This document shows positions 5,688-6,996 of a DNA stretch of 6,996 nucleotides, piece after piece (the first letter of the stretch is position 1; each line of letters opens with the position of its first letter). The DNA is taken from the NCBI GenBank assembly GCA_945900935.1, contig CAMDKT010000322.1, positions 1 through 6,996 of the forward strand. Direction: 5' to 3'. Both the position numbers and the translations under genes were made by a program. Source of the DNA: Candidatus Sulfopaludibacter sp. SbA3 (GTDB lineage: Bacteria; Acidobacteriota; Terriglobia; Bryobacterales; Bryobacteraceae). The notes beneath the pieces were generated by a model that was given only the letters and a program-made list of their open reading frames with translations, was not told the DNA's origin and did not search any database.

Positions 5688-5692
5688 CACCT

Positions 5693-5709
5693 GGCGCAGG
5701 CTTGGCGCC
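5693..5709. terminator. Possible weak hairpin between convergent genes
   Basis: ggcgc (5693-5697) pairs with gcgcc (5705-5709) around a 7-nt loop in the 22-bp gap between two convergent reading frames. There is no U-tract on either side, so termination is only suggested by position. Confidence 0.3.
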
Positions 5710-6356
5710 CTAAACAGGCCGCGCGTCGATCACAGAAACCGGGGAGAGCGTCGGCGTGATGCTGTGCAGGGTGAACCCGGCGGCCGCGAGCAATTTGCGA
5801 TACTCCGCTTCGGTTCGCTCCATGCCGTCGGGAATCGTCCATGCGCCGGTATGACCTTGCGGATGTTGGCAAGAATCCGCACGCACAAATCGTCGGTCCA
5901 GTCGTGCACGATATGGCGCATGCTGTATGCGTCCGCCCCTGCCGGAATCGCTTCGAAGAAGCTGCCGGCAAGCAGTTCACCGCGGTCCTCAAGTCCCGCG
6001 GCGGTCCGCTGGAGAACATGCCCCGCGTCGAAGATGGCGGCGTCTTCGGGCCTGTCAAGCAGGTCTTCGAAAAGTGACTTGCCATATTCGAGAGAATATG
6101 CGCGCTTGCCGGTGCGTACGTTCTCGGTCATGTGGGGGAAGGCTGCGGATATTCGGCCGAACATGCGGGCACCGGCGCGGACGGACTGCGGGGCGTCGCT
6201 GCGCAGGAGTCCAGCCACCGCCGCCAATTGAGAACTGCTCTTTCCGCCGCCGGCCAGTTGGTCGGCAATGCCGAGTTCAGCCGCCACCGAGATAGACTGC
6301 GCGACGATTCCGCCTGTCATCATTTGCATCATCTGCAGAGCTGAATTCTGGTCCAT
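5710..6356 (-). pseudogene. SAM-dependent O-methyltransferase (CrtF / plant OMT type) with internal deletions and a frameshift
   Basis: The start at 6356 gives MDQNSALQMMQMMTGGIVAQ and SISVAAELGIADQLAGGGKS, the dimerisation domain of the hydroxyneurosporene/plant-type O-methyltransferases. Family-typical blocks then follow in the right order, but three stretches normally present seem missing. One lies between LAAVAG and LLRSDAPQSVRAGA (about 6212), where the winged-helix part should be. One lies between AAIFDA and GHVLQR (about 6025), where the SAM-binding DxGGGxG motif should be. One follows KVIPAHGR (about 5837), where the frame also shifts. The genuine C-terminus, GMERTEAEYRKLLAAAGFTL and a tail ending VIDARPV, is read in another frame and stops at 5712-5710; the 208-aa open frame instead runs to 5730 with a nonsense tail. 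Without the SAM site it cannot be an active methyltransferase. Family and decay are well supported; deletion sizes are estimates from family memory. Confidence 0.82.
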
Positions 6357-6453
6357 GAGGGCTACGCTACTATCGCTAAGCGATGTTCCAATCGGGAAAA
6401 GGGCCAGGTTGCGCGGACGTTGCCTTTTGTATCAACGGCTCACCCCGGCCTTG
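6357..6453. other. Short intergenic region with a 13-bp palindrome
   Basis: 97 bp separate the stop of the beta-propeller gene from the start of the methyltransferase relic, both on the minus strand. atcgct (6372-6377) and agcgat (6379-6384) form a perfect palindrome around one A, about 16 bp before the relic's ATG, in operator-like position. No clear promoter boxes or terminator seen. Confidence 0.4.
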
Positions 6454-6996
6454 CTATCTGCGCCGCACCGCGAACAGGTGGCGCGCGCCGCGAATGAACA
6501 GCGTCCCTCCGGAGATGGCCGGTGTCGCCATCACCGTCTCGCCCATTGCATTCACCGCCGCCTGTTCATACTTCGCCCCCGGCCGGAAAACATACACTTC
6601 CCCATCTTCGTTCGCCGCGTAGACAACCCCATCGGCTGCTACCATGGACGCACTCGCCGGCGTGCCCACGCCCAGCCGCTGCTGGTACAGCGTCGCCCCG
6701 GTCAATGCGTTGTAGGAAGCCAAAATACCGCCGCGCGTTGAGTACGTAAACAACTGATCGCCAACAATCACGGGCGTCGAAAGATACGGCGCTTCTTCGC
6801 GCATCCACGCAATCGACTCCTTTGACCCCGTTATATCCCCGCTCGCCCCCGGCCGGATCGCATACGAGCGCCGAATGTATCGCGAGTACCCGCTAAAGAC
6901 ATAGATCAATCCATTGGCCACAAACGGCGTCGGCACCGAGATCATCGACGTGCCTTTCACACGCCACAACTCACGCCCCGTCTCGGCGTCGTAGCC
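6454..6996 (-). CDS. PQQ-like (BamB/quinoprotein-type) beta-propeller protein, C-terminal part
   Basis: 180 residues, open at the right edge, so the N-terminus and any signal peptide lie outside. The sequence enters with GYDAETGRELWRVKG, the signature of PQQ-like propeller blades (xxDxxTGxxxWxxx). It continues with repeated 'P-x-V-x-x-G-x-[IV]-[YF]' strands: PTPFVANGLIYVFS, STPVIVGDQLFTYS, SYNALTGATLYQQRLG, SASMVAADGVVYAANEDGEV and ATPAISGGTLFIRGARHLFA. I count three to four blades. These domains form extracytoplasmic scaffolds or enzymes; without catalytic residues or the N-terminus, enzyme versus scaffold cannot be decided. It ends in ARHLFAVRRR. It lies upstream of the methyltransferase relic in the same direction. 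Confidence 0.88.
   Translation of the reverse strand, partial: GYDAETGRELWRVKGTSMISVPTPFVANGLIYVFSGYSRYIRRSYAIRPGASGDITGSKESIAWMREEAPYLSTPVIVGDQLFTYSTRGGILASYNALTGATLYQQRLGVGTPASASMVAADGVVYAANEDGEVYVFRPGAKYEQAAVNAMGETVMATPAISGGTLFIRGARHLFAVRRR

Overview
The window looks like a moderately GC-rich bacterial chromosome segment. The gene repertoire (Tat-exported glycosylasparaginase-type hydrolase, ACS-family MFS permease, PQQ-like beta-propeller protein, CrtF/plant-type O-methyltransferase relic) suggests a soil or environmental bacterium, possibly an acidobacterium of the Bryobacterales/Solibacter kind. That placement is inference from gene style; there is no rRNA or other marker gene here.

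Left part (1-1336, plus strand): an accessory patch. It opens with the 3' end of an IS21-family istB helper gene, probably frameshifted near its C-terminus. A short zone of 'gtggaaagc' repeats and a 204-bp gap with perfect inverted repeats follow. Then comes a tightly coupled two-gene cassette: a 115-aa protein of unknown function and a 157-aa HEPN-fold protein, joined stop-to-start (TAGATG). This is a candidate toxin-antitoxin or defence-like pair.

Centre (5257 down to 1342, minus strand): a compact four-gene operon. In transcription order it encodes a Tat-exported Ntn-hydrolase asparaginase, an MFS permease of the anion:cation symporter type, a ferredoxin-like iron-sulfur protein whose second cluster has a displaced fourth cysteine, and a cysteine-rich 225-aa protein I do not recognise. 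Spacings are +13, -11 and -4 nt, so co-translation is very likely. The layout suggests that an exported hydrolase releases a substrate, a permease imports an organic anion, and an iron-sulfur/cysteine-rich pair acts on it; the substrate is unknown.

Right part: a small exported beta-sandwich protein (5292-5687, plus strand) diverges from the operon across only 34 bp. It converges on an O-methyltransferase pseudogene (6356-5710, minus strand) that appears to have lost three internal blocks, including the SAM-binding motif, with a frameshift at the last junction. The window ends in the C-terminal part of a PQQ-like beta-propeller protein (minus strand), cut by the right edge.

No rRNA, tRNA, CRISPR array or riboswitch was recognised. 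The best candidates for something undescribed are the iron-sulfur plus 225-aa protein pair in the operon, and the HEPN cassette next to the IS21 remnant.
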